DNA from: JBFMFH01 sp040752275
Lineage (GTDB): Bacteria; Acidobacteriota; Vicinamibacteria; Vicinamibacterales; JAKQTR01
DNA: 64,000 nucleotides
Reading direction: 5' to 3'
Assembly: GCA_040752275.1 (NCBI GenBank)
Contig: JBFMFH010000115.1
Location: forward strand, 1 to 64,000
The number at the start of each line of letters is the position of its first letter. The first letter of the stretch is position 1. This document shows positions 25,719 through 34,485 of this stretch, piece by piece. A program made the position numbers and the translations under genes. The notes below the pieces were generated by a model. That model did not search any database and was not told the origin of the DNA. It saw only the letters and a list, made by a program, of their open reading frames with translations.

Positions 25719-27011
25719 TCACGCTCCGCAGCACTTCTTGTACTTCCGGCCGCTTCCGCACGGACACGGGTCGTTGCGGGTCGCGCCGGACGCCTTGCCT
25801 TGTCCGGCCGCCGCCAGCTCCGGCATCAGGTCCTCACGCGGCCGGCCCAGCCGTTCGAGCTCGGCAAGCCTGATCGCGTGCGGGAGGACGTGGCGAAAGA
25901 ACCGCAGGAATCCCGCGCACAGGTAGTTCAAGCCGTCTTCGCCATCGGCCGTCCGGATGAAGCGGTCCTTCGGGCACCCTCCGTGGCACATGGCCCGGAC
26001 CTCGCACACGCGGCACTGGCGCGGCAGCGCCTCCAACTTCGCGTTCCCGAAGTTCCGCTGGGCCGGGTGCTCGAGCAATTCGCGAAGCGGTGTGCCCCGG
26101 ATGTTTCCGAGCCGGTGGGCCGCGTCCACATAGTGGTCGCAGCAGTAGAAGTCGCCGTTGTGCTCGACGACGGGGATGTCGCCGCAGGTCTCCCGGAAGA
26201 CGCAGAGCGAATGGTCCATCCCTCGTGCGGGTCTGAAGGCCTCCTCGAAGTTCTGGATGTCGATCCGCCCGATGTCGCGGCGGACCCATTCGTCGAACAC
26301 CGTGCACAGGAACTCGCCATAGGCTCGGGCCGGCACGCTCTCCGGCAGGACTTCCCCGTCGCCACGGACCACAAGAGGAAGGAAGCTCACGTAGCGGGCG
26401 CCCAGATCCTTGAAGAACCGGTACGTCCGCAGCGGCTCGCGGACATTGCGATCGTGCACCACGCACAACAGGTCGCAGGGAACCCTGAAGCGCCGGAGCA
26501 TGCGGAACGCTCGCACCGCAGCCGCGTGGGAGGGCTTCTGCCCTTTCGTCACGCGGTAGCAGTCGTGCACGTCGGCGGGGCCATCCACGCTGAGCCCGAC
26601 ACTGAAGCACTCGGCGGCAAAGAAGCGGCACCACTCCTCGTCGATCAGGACGCCGTTCGTCTGCACCCCGTTGGTGATGCGCCACCCGGGCCGCACGTGT
26701 TTCTGCTGCAGCGAGACGATGCGCCGGAAGTAGTCGACGCCGAGCACGGTCGGCTCGCCGCCGTGCCACGAGAAGCTGACCGTCCTGACCGGAGAAGCTT
26801 CGAGGTGCTGGACGATGTACTCCTCCAGCAGGTCGTCGGCCATGCGAGGCGGACCGGCGGTCGGATGGAGATCCAGCTTCTCGAGGTAGTAGCAGTACCG
26901 GCAGTCGAGGTTGCAGAGCGCACCCGTTGGTTTGACGAAGACCTGGAATTCCCGGGCGACCTGGCGTGGCGCCGATGCGGCAAGGTCAGGCGTAGGTCGG
27001 CGGTGAATCAT
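25719..27011 (-). CDS. radical SAM protein, anaerobic sulfatase-maturase type with SPASM and SEC-C ends
   Basis: 430-residue radical SAM enzyme. The cluster motif CNLDCRYC (CX3CX2C, about residue 32-39) is followed by YYLEK, the usual sequence in anaerobic sulfatase-maturating enzymes. A SPASM domain with auxiliary-cluster cysteines follows (CVFRETCGD, FYCCDHYVD, QCRVCEVRAMCHGGCPKDR). The end is a SEC-C zinc motif (DPCPCGSGRKYKKCC). The family converts a Cys or Ser in sulfatases to formylglycine. No sulfatase gene occurs in the window, so the target is elsewhere or different. The start is the ATG at 27011, where conserved sequence begins; upstream codons run through tandem repeats. There is no clear ribosome binding site, and a TATACT lies 12 bases upstream of the start on this strand. 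Confidence 0.85.
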   Translation of the reverse strand: MIHRRPTPDLAASAPRQVAREFQVFVKPTGALCNLDCRYCYYLEKLDLHPTAGPPRMADDLLEEYIVQHLEASPVRTVSFSWHGGEPTVLGVDYFRRIVSLQQKHVRPGWRITNGVQTNGVLIDEEWCRFFAAECFSVGLSVDGPADVHDCYRVTKGQKPSHAAAVRAFRMLRRFRVPCDLLCVVHDRNVREPLRTYRFFKDLGARYVSFLPLVVRGDGEVLPESVPARAYGEFLCTVFDEWVRRDIGRIDIQNFEEAFRPARGMDHSLCVFRETCGDIPVVEHNGDFYCCDHYVDAAHRLGNIRGTPLRELLEHPAQRNFGNAKLEALPRQCRVCEVRAMCHGGCPKDRFIRTADGEDGLNYLCAGFLRFFRHVLPHAIRLAELERLGRPREDLMPELAAAGQGKASGATRNDPCPCGSGRKYKKCCGA

Positions 27012-27056
27012 GGGGACGGCGCCAGTATATCGAAGGGCGCGCCGGCCACGTCGTGA

Positions 27057-27289
27057 CTCGCCTGTGGTCCTGCCGAACACCCCCGTTCTAGAGCGGGTCT
27101 CATCCCGGAGTCCTCCCGGAGTCATCCCGGAGTCCCCTGTCTCCTCCGGCCGCAGGCCGCGGCGGGGCTCGTCTGTGATCCCGCCGAACACCCCCGTTCA
27201 AGAGCGGGTCTCATCCCGGAGTCCTCCCGGAGTCCTCCCGGAGTCATCCCGGAGTCCCCTGTCTCCTCCGGCCGCAGGCCGCGGCGGGG
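27057..27289. repeat. two tandem repeats of 111 and 122 bp with an internal 11-bp minisatellite
   Basis: Unit A 27057-27167 and unit B 27168-27289 are nearly identical. Each carries an 11-bp motif CCCGGAGTCNY, three copies in A (from 27104) and four in B; the extra copy explains the length difference. Each unit ends in a GC-rich imperfect inverted repeat (GGCCGCAGGCCGCGG). It lies upstream of both the radical SAM gene and the 27412 hydrolase. Confidence 0.85.
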
Positions 27290-27300
27290 CTTGTCAGGGC

Positions 27301-27340
27301 TTGCCCGGTCTGGCCACTGGGTGGTAGAGTGGCCCAACCA
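27301..27340 (+). promoter_or_regulatory. promoter with two GntR-like operators before the 27.4-34.3 kb cluster
   Basis: TTGCCC (27301-27306), 18-bp spacer, TAGAGT (27325-27330). Operator-like copies CGGTCTGGCCA (27306-27316) and TGGCCCAACCA (27330-27340) are exactly 24 bp apart, as at 62740/62764. About 70 bp separate it from the start at 27412. Confidence 0.55.
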
Positions 27341-27411
27341 CTACCCGCACCAGATTCTTGTCATGCACCACGACCACTCGGCAACCCTCGCACACTGAAA
27401 GGAAGACACAC

Positions 27412-28446
27412 ATGAAGTACCGGAGAACCCGTGCGGTGCTTGTCATCGGTGCCGCGTGCCTCCTCGGTGCCTCGCTTACGGCCGTCGCCCCGGCGGAGCC
27501 GGCTCCGCAGATCAGGGGCATCGGGAATGCGCCCGCCGCCGAGACGCCCGTCCACGGCTACGTCATCACGAAGAGCGTGCCGGGCTCGACCATCCCGGCT
27601 GACTACACCTTCGTGATCACGCGCGACGAAGTGTTCGTCGCCATCTCCGTCCGCAAGCCAGCCGGCAACGGTTTGTTCCCGGCGGTCCTCGTCAGTTCGG
27701 GCAACGGCGCCGGCGGCATGCGGACGGTGGAGCGGCAGACCGAACGCCTTGCCTCCATGTTCGACCAGATGATCGCCCGAGGGTACGTCGTCGCCTACAT
27801 CGAGCCGAGGAATGAGATCCCGTTCCTCTACGGCAAGCAGACCCGGGCCGAGAACATGCCCGACAGCGTGAGCGGCGGCCAGCGCACGCTGAAGTCGAAC
27901 CCGACGCTGGACTCCGACGATTTCATCTCTGCGATCCAGTACCTGCAGTCGCTGCCCTACGTCGACAAGGACGCGGTGGGCGCCATGGGCGTGAGCCACA
28001 GCGGCGAGCTCATCCTGAAGGCCGCCAGCGAGATCACCTTCGCGTGCGGCGTGCCCATCGAGGGCGCGGCCAACGAGTACCTGGAGGTCGACATCGGTCC
28101 GGACGCACCGCGCAAGGACAACGAGATTCAGTTCCAGGACATCGACGTGGTCAAGCGGCGCGCGAACAAGGCCGTCGCTATGGAGCGCATCAAGCGGATC
28201 AGGACGCCGCTCCTGGTCATCGGCCGCGACCAGGACCACCAGCAGGGCATGTTCAAGCTGACCTACGAGTGGCTGAAGGAGGCGGGCAAGGACGTGCAGT
28301 GGGCAAGCTTCGATCATCCGGTCCACGGCTACCCCTTCATGTACCGCCAGGCGGATGGATCGTACAAGCCCGACGCCGTCCAGCAGAAGGCGTTCGATCT
28401 CTACATGGCGTACTTCGACAAGCACCTGAAGCGCCCGAGGCGCTAG
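27412..28446 (+). CDS. secreted alpha/beta hydrolase, dienelactone hydrolase/S9-like
   Basis: 344-residue exported hydrolase, a different subfamily from the MhpC-like ones. The start ATG at 27412 follows AAAGGAAG and gives a Sec signal (hydrophobic VLVIGAACLLGASLTAVA). Motifs: KPAGNGLFPAVLVSSGNGAGG in the oxyanion region, the nucleophile elbow GVSHSGE (Ser at about 195-197, with an unusual Gly-to-Ser change in the GXSXG pattern), an Asp in IGRDQDHQQG and a His in DHPVHGYPF. Its paralogue is the lipoprotein at 52622-53734, which keeps the same blocks. It is the first gene after an operator-bearing promoter and precedes two MhpC-like hydrolases on the same strand. The substrate is unknown; an ester or lactone is plausible. 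Confidence 0.85.
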   Translation: MKYRRTRAVLVIGAACLLGASLTAVAPAEPAPQIRGIGNAPAAETPVHGYVITKSVPGSTIPADYTFVITRDEVFVAISVRKPAGNGLFPAVLVSSGNGAGGMRTVERQTERLASMFDQMIARGYVVAYIEPRNEIPFLYGKQTRAENMPDSVSGGQRTLKSNPTLDSDDFISAIQYLQSLPYVDKDAVGAMGVSHSGELILKAASEITFACGVPIEGAANEYLEVDIGPDAPRKDNEIQFQDIDVVKRRANKAVAMERIKRIRTPLLVIGRDQDHQQGMFKLTYEWLKEAGKDVQWASFDHPVHGYPFMYRQADGSYKPDAVQQKAFDLYMAYFDKHLKRPRR

Positions 28447-28619
28447 CGACGCTCCGCCGCAGACCGCCGAGCCTGTGCGGGTGCGGCCATGCTTCGCTAG
28501 GTCACAGCGTTGGCTTTCAAGACGTCCAGGGCAAAGACGGGGACCGGTGGCGGAGGTCAGCCCGGCGATGACGCGCCGGGCCGGCCGGCTACTGCCGAAC
28601 GAGAACGGAGGATGGGCTG

Positions 28620-29684
28620 ATGACAATCTCCCGTGGATCGGTCAGGACGACCCGCGCCGGCCGTGGCCGGCTTCGGATCACGCGCGCACTCGCCTTCGCC
28701 ATCGTCCTGCTGTGGCCGATTGGCGTGACGCCCCAGGCGCCCGACCCGCCCAGCGTCCAGCCGGACGCCGCGGTCGATGGCCTCACGCCGAAGTTCGTCA
28801 GCGTCAACGGCGTGCGCACCCGGTACTACGAGTACGGCGAGGGCGAGCCGATCGTGCTCGTCCACGGAGGCGGACGCGGCACGACGTCATCCGCGAACAA
28901 CTGGTCGCGCAACATCCGCGGCCTGGCCGAGCGATTCCACGTCTTCGCGGTCGACAAGAGCGCGGCTGGCATGACGGGCAACCCGAGGGACGACCGGGAC
29001 CTCAATCGGCAGGGCGAGGTCAAGCACATGTACGAGTTCATCCAGACGATGAAGCTCGGTCAGGTCCATCTGGTTGGCCATTCCTCTGGCGGCGCGCTCG
29101 CGTTCTTCCTGGCCGTCGAGCACCCGGACGTCGTCAAGACCCTGATTGTCGTGTCGCACGGGCCCGGCATGCCGTCCGCGGGCGAGGGGCAGACGAAGCT
29201 GGACGTCGCGCAGGAGGCCTGCGCGCCTCAGACGACGTATGAAGGCAGGCAGTGCCGGCTGATGGCGCTCGCGCACACCTCCACGACCTTCGACAAGGCA
29301 TTCGTGGACGCCGACGCCTGGATGGCCAACCAGCCCAAATCGAAGCAGGCGCGGGCGAAGTACGCCGCCCGCAGCTCCGAGCAGCAGTCCCGGCAGAACA
29401 GCGAGTACCGGCAGCGGATGTGGGACCGCGCCCGGAGCGAGGGTGCGCTGCCCATGCCCATCCTGATCTACGCGGGGAAGCAGGACACGCTCTCATGGAT
29501 TGAGGGTGAGCCATCGGCGGCCATGCGCGGCGAACTCGGGTTCTTCGACATCGTCGGCGCCAAGAACCCGCGAGTGTCGATGATCGTCATCAATGAGGCC
29601 GGGCACTTCCCGTACCGGGAGCATCCGGCGCAGTTCAACGCGGATCTCATCGGCTTCATCGAGTACTGGAGCAACCGCCGGTAG
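28620..29684 (+). CDS. secreted alpha/beta hydrolase (C-C hydrolase-like subfamily)
   Basis: 354-residue hydrolase with an N-terminal Sec signal or signal anchor (RITRALAFAIVLLWPIGV). Motifs: RTRYYEYGEGEPIVLVHGGG, Ser155 in GHSSGGA, Asp in AGKQDTLSW and His in NEAGHFPYREHP. It differs from the 157 and 38004 genes in having GHSSGG rather than GQSRGG and forms a pair with the next gene, 15 nt downstream. The start ATG at 28620 follows GGAGG. It is likely transcribed with 29700-30770; the 173-bp gap from the preceding hydrolase shows no structure. The substrate is unknown. Confidence 0.87.
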   Translation: MTISRGSVRTTRAGRGRLRITRALAFAIVLLWPIGVTPQAPDPPSVQPDAAVDGLTPKFVSVNGVRTRYYEYGEGEPIVLVHGGGRGTTSSANNWSRNIRGLAERFHVFAVDKSAAGMTGNPRDDRDLNRQGEVKHMYEFIQTMKLGQVHLVGHSSGGALAFFLAVEHPDVVKTLIVVSHGPGMPSAGEGQTKLDVAQEACAPQTTYEGRQCRLMALAHTSTTFDKAFVDADAWMANQPKSKQARAKYAARSSEQQSRQNSEYRQRMWDRARSEGALPMPILIYAGKQDTLSWIEGEPSAAMRGELGFFDIVGAKNPRVSMIVINEAGHFPYREHPAQFNADLIGFIEYWSNRR

Positions 29685-29699
29685 CGCGGGGAGGCACTC

Positions 29700-30770
29700 A
29701 TGACACATCTGTGGACCAACATGACCAGGCAGCGCCTGGGGCGGCGCGCGGGTGGAAGCGCGTTCGCCGGTGTCGCCCTGATCGTCGCGGCCGCCTGCGG
29801 CGGAGGCGACGCCGTCCCATCCGACGCACAGCGGAGCTTCATCGACGGCCTCGAGGCGAAGTTCGTCGACGCCGGCGGCGTGATGACCCGCTACTACGAC
29901 TACGGCCAGGGCGAGGTCATCCTCCTCGTGCACGGCGGGGGCATGGGCGGTTCTTCGACCGCGAACAACTGGTCCCGTAACATCCCCGGCCTCGCCAAGG
30001 GGTTCCGCGTCATCGCCGTCGATCGCCTGGCCCAGGGCATGACCGGCAACCCGCTACGAGACGACGAGTTCACCAATCAGGGGACGGTGGCGCACATTCA
30101 CCGATTCCTGCAGACGCTCCAGATCAACCGCGTGCACCTCGTTGGCCATTCGTCGGGCGGGGCGGTCGCGTTCTACTTCGCCATCGAGCACCCCGAGATG
30201 GTCGAGACCCTGACTGTGATCTCGCACGGTCCCGGGATGCCGCCGGCGGGCGATGGCCCCACCAGGTTCGCGGTCATCCTGGAGAAGTGCCCGCCCGATA
30301 CGAACAGCTACGAGCACCGGAAGTGCCGGCTGCTGGCGCTGGCGCACTCGGAGTCGACCTTTCCGCCCGCCTACGCAGAGGCCGACGACTACATGGGCAA
30401 CCTCCCGAAGTCCGTCGAGGGTCGCGAGCGCATGGCGGCGAAGCGCAAATCGACACCGGGCTGGCCCGACGAGCAGAACACGGCCTACCGGGCGCGGGCA
30501 TGGGAGCAGGCGCGTAACGGCCGCCTGCAGATGCCGATCCTGCTGTTCACCGGCAAGCAGGACACGCTGTCGTGGGACGCCGACGAGCCGTACGCGATGC
30601 ACCGCGGCGAGCTCGGTTTCTTCGACATCGTGGGCGCGAAGAACTCTAGGGTGAAGCTGGTGATCGTCAACGAGGCCGGCCACTTCCCCTACCGGGAGCA
30701 CCCGGACCAGTTCAATGCCGCGCTGACCCAGTTCATCGATTTCTGGAACAGCCACCCGTCCGGAAGCTGA
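29700..30770 (+). CDS. lipoprotein alpha/beta hydrolase (C-C hydrolase-like subfamily)
   Basis: 356-residue paralogue of the preceding gene. The signal ends in IVAAACGGG, a good lipobox, so it is probably a lipid-anchored periplasmic or outer-membrane enzyme. Motifs: RYYDYGQGEVILLVHGGG, Ser151 in GHSSGGA, Asp in TGKQDTLSW and His in NEAGHFPYREHPDQF. The start ATG at 29700 has GGGGAGG upstream; the ATG at 29721 is an alternative. It sits 15 nt after the 28620 gene and before two propeller genes. The near-identity of the TLSW and FFDIVGAKN blocks in both genes points to a local duplication. Confidence 0.87.
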   Translation: MTHLWTNMTRQRLGRRAGGSAFAGVALIVAAACGGGDAVPSDAQRSFIDGLEAKFVDAGGVMTRYYDYGQGEVILLVHGGGMGGSSTANNWSRNIPGLAKGFRVIAVDRLAQGMTGNPLRDDEFTNQGTVAHIHRFLQTLQINRVHLVGHSSGGAVAFYFAIEHPEMVETLTVISHGPGMPPAGDGPTRFAVILEKCPPDTNSYEHRKCRLLALAHSESTFPPAYAEADDYMGNLPKSVEGRERMAAKRKSTPGWPDEQNTAYRARAWEQARNGRLQMPILLFTGKQDTLSWDADEPYAMHRGELGFFDIVGAKNSRVKLVIVNEAGHFPYREHPDQFNAALTQFIDFWNSHPSGS

Positions 30771-30774
30771 ACCG

Positions 30775-30790
30775 TATGATGACTCGACCA
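30775..30790 (+). promoter_or_regulatory. -10 box fused to GntR-like operator before the 30973 propeller gene
   Basis: TATGAT (30775-30780) runs into TGACTCGACCA (30780-30790). The layout equals that at 14017, 58456 and 62759. No clear -35 box; the hydrolase gene ends just upstream at 30770. About 180 bp of leader precede the start at 30973. Confidence 0.45.
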
Positions 30791-30972
30791 CCCACGGGCG
30801 CTCTGGGTTGGATCGTAGGCCCGTGGCACCCATTCACACCGGATTCGCTCGTTGAGGAGCGGGCAGCGCCGCCACGCCCCGCATCGGTGCAGCGGCGGCG
30901 GAAGCGCTGCCGGAGTCCGCATCGTCGCGCCTCAGCCAGGGACGCGACGCCTGCAACCCGCATGGAGGTCAC

Positions 30973-32631
30973 ATGGCCGTAAAACCAGACCCGTTCGATC
31001 GCCCCCGAGAGACCAGGGAAGGGCCGCATCCGCTGAGTCGCCGGGCCGTACTCAGAGGAGCGTTGGCCGCCGCTGGCGCCGGCGTGGCCGGGGCCATTTC
31101 GGTCGCCGGACAGGTCACCGGGGTGAGACCCGGCGGCGGCACAGTCCCCTACCGCCTGCCGAAAGGTGCGCTCACGTACCTGGATCGCAACGAGTACATC
31201 CACAACATGGAGATCATCTCGTTCACGCCTGGCGTGACGATCGCCGGCGGCGAGCCTCTGATGAACATGTGGGCCAGGGGCCGCCAGCGGATGCTGCCCG
31301 CCGGCGCCGAGGGCTGGCTCGACATCACCGAACCGAAGAAGCCGGTCCTGGTCAAGAGCCCGGCCAGGGGCCAGGGATGCGTGGCGTACAACACCAGACT
31401 GAAGAAGTGGATCATGATGGGATCGGCCGGCCAGCCCATCACGAGTTCCCGGCCCGACTTCCCCGACGGGCAGTACCACGAGGAAGAGCGCAAGCGGTCC
31501 GACGGCTACACCGGGCTGCGCGGCATCCGCACGTACGACATCACGGATCCCGCCAAGGCGATCCTGCTGCAGGAGTTCAGCACCGGGAAGACGGGCTGGG
31601 GCACGCACATGAACTTCTACGACGGCGGGCGCTACGCCTACCTCGCCGCCTCCTGGGACGACCAGTTCTTCTTCGAGAATACCCAGCGAACCCAAGGGTC
31701 CGGCATGATGGTCGTCGACTTGACGGACCCGGCCAACGTCAAGGAGGTGTCGAAGTTCTGGATCCCGGGCCAGCGCAAGGGCGAAGAAGCCGAGTACTAC
31801 AAGTACTGGTTCGCCGGCGATGGCGCGGCCTGGAACGGCACCCACTGCGCCCCGTCCGTTCCGAGGCGCATCGAGGACGGCGGGCGCTACGGCTACGGCG
31901 CCCACGGCGCGTACGGCTTCGTCGTCTACGACTTCGCGGACATCACGAAGCCCAGAGCGGCCGCGCAGTACCTGTGGGACCAGGAAACGCCGGGCGGCAT
32001 CCCGTACCACACGGTGCTCCCGCTGATTGGCACGCCGCAGTTCCCGAAGCATGGCAACTACGTCATCGGCGTCGCCGAGACGATCCAGGCCGACTGCCGC
32101 GAGCCGGTCCGCTTCCCTCGGGTGATCGACATCAGCGACCCGACCAAGCCCCGGATCATCGGCTTCTTCCCCCGCCCGATGCCGCCCAAGAACGCGCCGT
32201 ATGCCGACTTCTGCTTTGCCCGCGGCCGTTTCGGCACGCACAACTGCCAGTCCTGGATCGCCCCAGGCACCGCACGCCCCGAGCTCTTCACGTGTGCGTG
32301 GGACGTGGCCGGCGCGCGTGTGCACGACCTGTCGGATCCGACCGACATCAAGGAAGTGGCCTGGTACGTGCCGGCGCGTGACGGCAACATCGAGGAGTAC
32401 AGCACCTGGTGGCGCGGCACCTCTGAATCCACGTTCGTCGAGTGGGATCGCAAGCTCATCTGGCTGGCCACACATGCCGGCACGTTCTGTCTGTCGACGC
32501 CGGTGTTCGGCAAGCCGGTCATCGAGCCGATGAAGATCGCCAACTGGACGGCCCCCCACCTGAACGCGGGCTGGGATGATGCGACACCCAGCGCGTTCTA
32601 CTTCGGACGCGGGCTGCACGAACTCGTATAG
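30973..32631 (+). CDS. Tat-exported LVIVD-type beta-propeller protein (paralogue B)
   Basis: 552-residue protein of the same family as paralogue A. The Tat signal (LSRRAVLRGALAAAGAGVAG) spans about 16-42. Shared blocks: YLDRNEYIHNMEIISF, GGEPLMNMWARG, HMNFYDGGRYAYL, GYGAHGAYGF, DFCFARGRFGTHN and EWDRKLIW. It ends FYFGRGLHELV, an extension also present in the next paralogue but not in A. The start ATG at 30973 follows GGAGG. It is followed after 44 nt by paralogue C, and its closest relative is the truncated gene at 62990 (DNA similarity is high along most of the overlap). Function is unknown; the conserved His and Asp residues suggest a bound metal or active site. Confidence 0.85.
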   Translation: MAVKPDPFDRPRETREGPHPLSRRAVLRGALAAAGAGVAGAISVAGQVTGVRPGGGTVPYRLPKGALTYLDRNEYIHNMEIISFTPGVTIAGGEPLMNMWARGRQRMLPAGAEGWLDITEPKKPVLVKSPARGQGCVAYNTRLKKWIMMGSAGQPITSSRPDFPDGQYHEEERKRSDGYTGLRGIRTYDITDPAKAILLQEFSTGKTGWGTHMNFYDGGRYAYLAASWDDQFFFENTQRTQGSGMMVVDLTDPANVKEVSKFWIPGQRKGEEAEYYKYWFAGDGAAWNGTHCAPSVPRRIEDGGRYGYGAHGAYGFVVYDFADITKPRAAAQYLWDQETPGGIPYHTVLPLIGTPQFPKHGNYVIGVAETIQADCREPVRFPRVIDISDPTKPRIIGFFPRPMPPKNAPYADFCFARGRFGTHNCQSWIAPGTARPELFTCAWDVAGARVHDLSDPTDIKEVAWYVPARDGNIEEYSTWWRGTSESTFVEWDRKLIWLATHAGTFCLSTPVFGKPVIEPMKIANWTAPHLNAGWDDATPSAFYFGRGLHELV

Positions 32632-32675
32632 GCAACGACCCACGCGAACGTCCTGAAACCCGCTGGAGGTGACGC

Positions 32676-34328
32676 ATGGAACCGAGACCGGACCCCCGCC
32701 ATGACGGGCGGGCCCCACAGGACAGACCCAGATCGGTGACGCGCCGGGCGCTCCTCAGAGGTGCGCTCGCGGCTGCCGGCGCCGGCGTGGCGAGCGTGGT
32801 CGGCCTGCACGCCCAGAAGAACCCCCTCGGCGTGAAGGGCTGCAGGGTGCCGTTCATCACGCCGCTCGGCGCCCTCGACTACATCGATCGGGGCCAGTAC
32901 ATCCACAACTTCGAGATCCACTCCTTCCTCGAAGGCGTGCGCTTCTCCGCCGGCGAGCCGCTGATGACCATGTGGGCCAGGGGCGTGCGGCGGATGCTCC
33001 CGGGCGGTGGCGGGTGGATCGACATCACGGACCCGAAGAAGCCGGCGCTGGTGAAGACCAGCCAGCGCGTGGGCGGGTGCATCGCCTACAACACGAGGCT
33101 CAAGAAGTGGCTCGGGATGAGTTCCGCAGGCCAGCCGAATACGTCGGCCAATCCGGAGCACCCGTACGGACGCTGGGACCCGGAGTACCTGAAGCAGCAG
33201 ACGGCGTATGCAGGGCTCCGCGGCATCCGCACGTGGGATCTCACGGACCCGCTCAATCCGAAGCTGCTCTGCGAGTTCAGTACGGGCAGGACGGGCAGCG
33301 GCACGCACCACAACTTCTACGACGGCGGCAGGTACGCGTACCTCGACGCCGGCTTTTCCGACGAGCTCAGGATGGAGAACGCCCAGCGCGCCAACAGCAA
33401 CGCCTTGATGATCGTCGACCTGACGGATCCGGCCAGCGTCAAGGAAGTCTCGCGCTGGTGGCACCCGGGCCAGCTGAAGTCGGAGGAGGAGGAATACAAG
33501 AAGTTCCTCTTCGCCGGGGATGAATCCTCCTGGCCGTGCTCGCACGGCGCCCCGACCGTCCCCAAGCGCGTCGAGGACGGGGGCAACGTCGGCTATGGCG
33601 GGTTCGGCCACTTCGGCATGATGATCTTCGACTTCACGGACATCACGAAGCCCAAGCTCTTCAGCAAGGTGCGCTGGGATTTCGAGACGATGGGCAGCAT
33701 CCCGTACCACACCTGCTACCCCGTGATCTCGGACAGCAACGCCCGCCTCCGGGGACTCGTCATCGGCGTCCCCGAAACGGTCCTGCCCGACTGCCGCGAG
33801 CCGTTCAAGCCCGCACAGATCATCGACGTGAAGGACCCGCGCAACCCGCGCATCATCGGCCTGTTCCCGCGCCCGGTGGCGCCGAAGGACGCGCCCTACA
33901 CCGACTTCTGCTTCGCACGCGGCCGCTTCGGCACGCACAACATCATGAACTGGGTGGCGCCCGGCACGTCGCGCCCCGAGTTCGTGTCGATGACGTACTT
34001 CAACGCAGGACTGCGGGTCTTCGACATCTCCGACCCGACCCAGCCGCAGGAGACGGCCTGGTTCGTCGGCGAGCGCAGGTCTTCCCTCGAGAGCTGGGAC
34101 GACTACTTCCGCGACGGCGCCGAGACGACCCTGGTCGAGTGGGACCGCAACCTGATCTGGGTGGGGACCCACACCGGGACCTACTGCCTGTCGACCCCCG
34201 CGCTCGGCAAGCCGGTGCTCGAGCCCCGGAAGATCGAGAAGTGGACGCTCGCGCACTGCAACGCCGGCTGGGACGATGCGACGCCGACGGCGTTCTACTT
34301 CGGCCGAGGGCTGCACGAACTCGTGTAG
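32676..34328 (+). CDS. Tat-exported LVIVD-type beta-propeller protein (paralogue C)
   Basis: 550-residue protein, 44 nt after paralogue B. Tat signal: VTRRALLRGALAAAGAG. It keeps the family blocks with small changes (HHNFYDGGRYAYLDAG for HMNFYDGG, GYGGFGHFGMMIFD, DFCFARGRFGTHNIMNWVAPGTSRPE, EWDRNLIWVG) and ends FYFGRGLHELV like B. The start ATG at 32676 follows GGAGG. B and C probably form heteromers or serve related ligands; this is inference from adjacency and equal length. A strong hairpin follows the stop. Confidence 0.85.
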   Translation: MEPRPDPRHDGRAPQDRPRSVTRRALLRGALAAAGAGVASVVGLHAQKNPLGVKGCRVPFITPLGALDYIDRGQYIHNFEIHSFLEGVRFSAGEPLMTMWARGVRRMLPGGGGWIDITDPKKPALVKTSQRVGGCIAYNTRLKKWLGMSSAGQPNTSANPEHPYGRWDPEYLKQQTAYAGLRGIRTWDLTDPLNPKLLCEFSTGRTGSGTHHNFYDGGRYAYLDAGFSDELRMENAQRANSNALMIVDLTDPASVKEVSRWWHPGQLKSEEEEYKKFLFAGDESSWPCSHGAPTVPKRVEDGGNVGYGGFGHFGMMIFDFTDITKPKLFSKVRWDFETMGSIPYHTCYPVISDSNARLRGLVIGVPETVLPDCREPFKPAQIIDVKDPRNPRIIGLFPRPVAPKDAPYTDFCFARGRFGTHNIMNWVAPGTSRPEFVSMTYFNAGLRVFDISDPTQPQETAWFVGERRSSLESWDDYFRDGAETTLVEWDRNLIWVGTHTGTYCLSTPALGKPVLEPRKIEKWTLAHCNAGWDDATPTAFYFGRGLHELV

Positions 34329-34351
34329 CTCCCCAAGTCCCCCGGGGGATT

Positions 34352-34382
34352 CCGGGACAAGGGGCCGCGCCCCTTGTCCCGG
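34352..34382. terminator. strong hairpin between convergent genes
   Basis: CCGGGACAAGGGG (34352-34364) pairs perfectly over 13 bp with CCCCTTGTCCCGG (34370-34382), 5-nt loop, 23 bases after the propeller stop and convergent with the DUF5916 gene. It is the best intrinsic-terminator-like hairpin in the window although a T-run is lacking. Confidence 0.6.
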
Positions 34383-34485
34383 CTCAGCTCGTGCTTCTCC
34401 GTTCCGCCATCCCGATCACCATTCGTCCCCTGGCCTGCGACGACACCCGCACAGTCGTCCGGCGTCCGGCTCGGGACGAATCGTC

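Noticed and set aside
27057..27289. Possible CRISPR array
   Set aside because: The repeats are direct tandem copies without unique spacers, and no cas gene is near.
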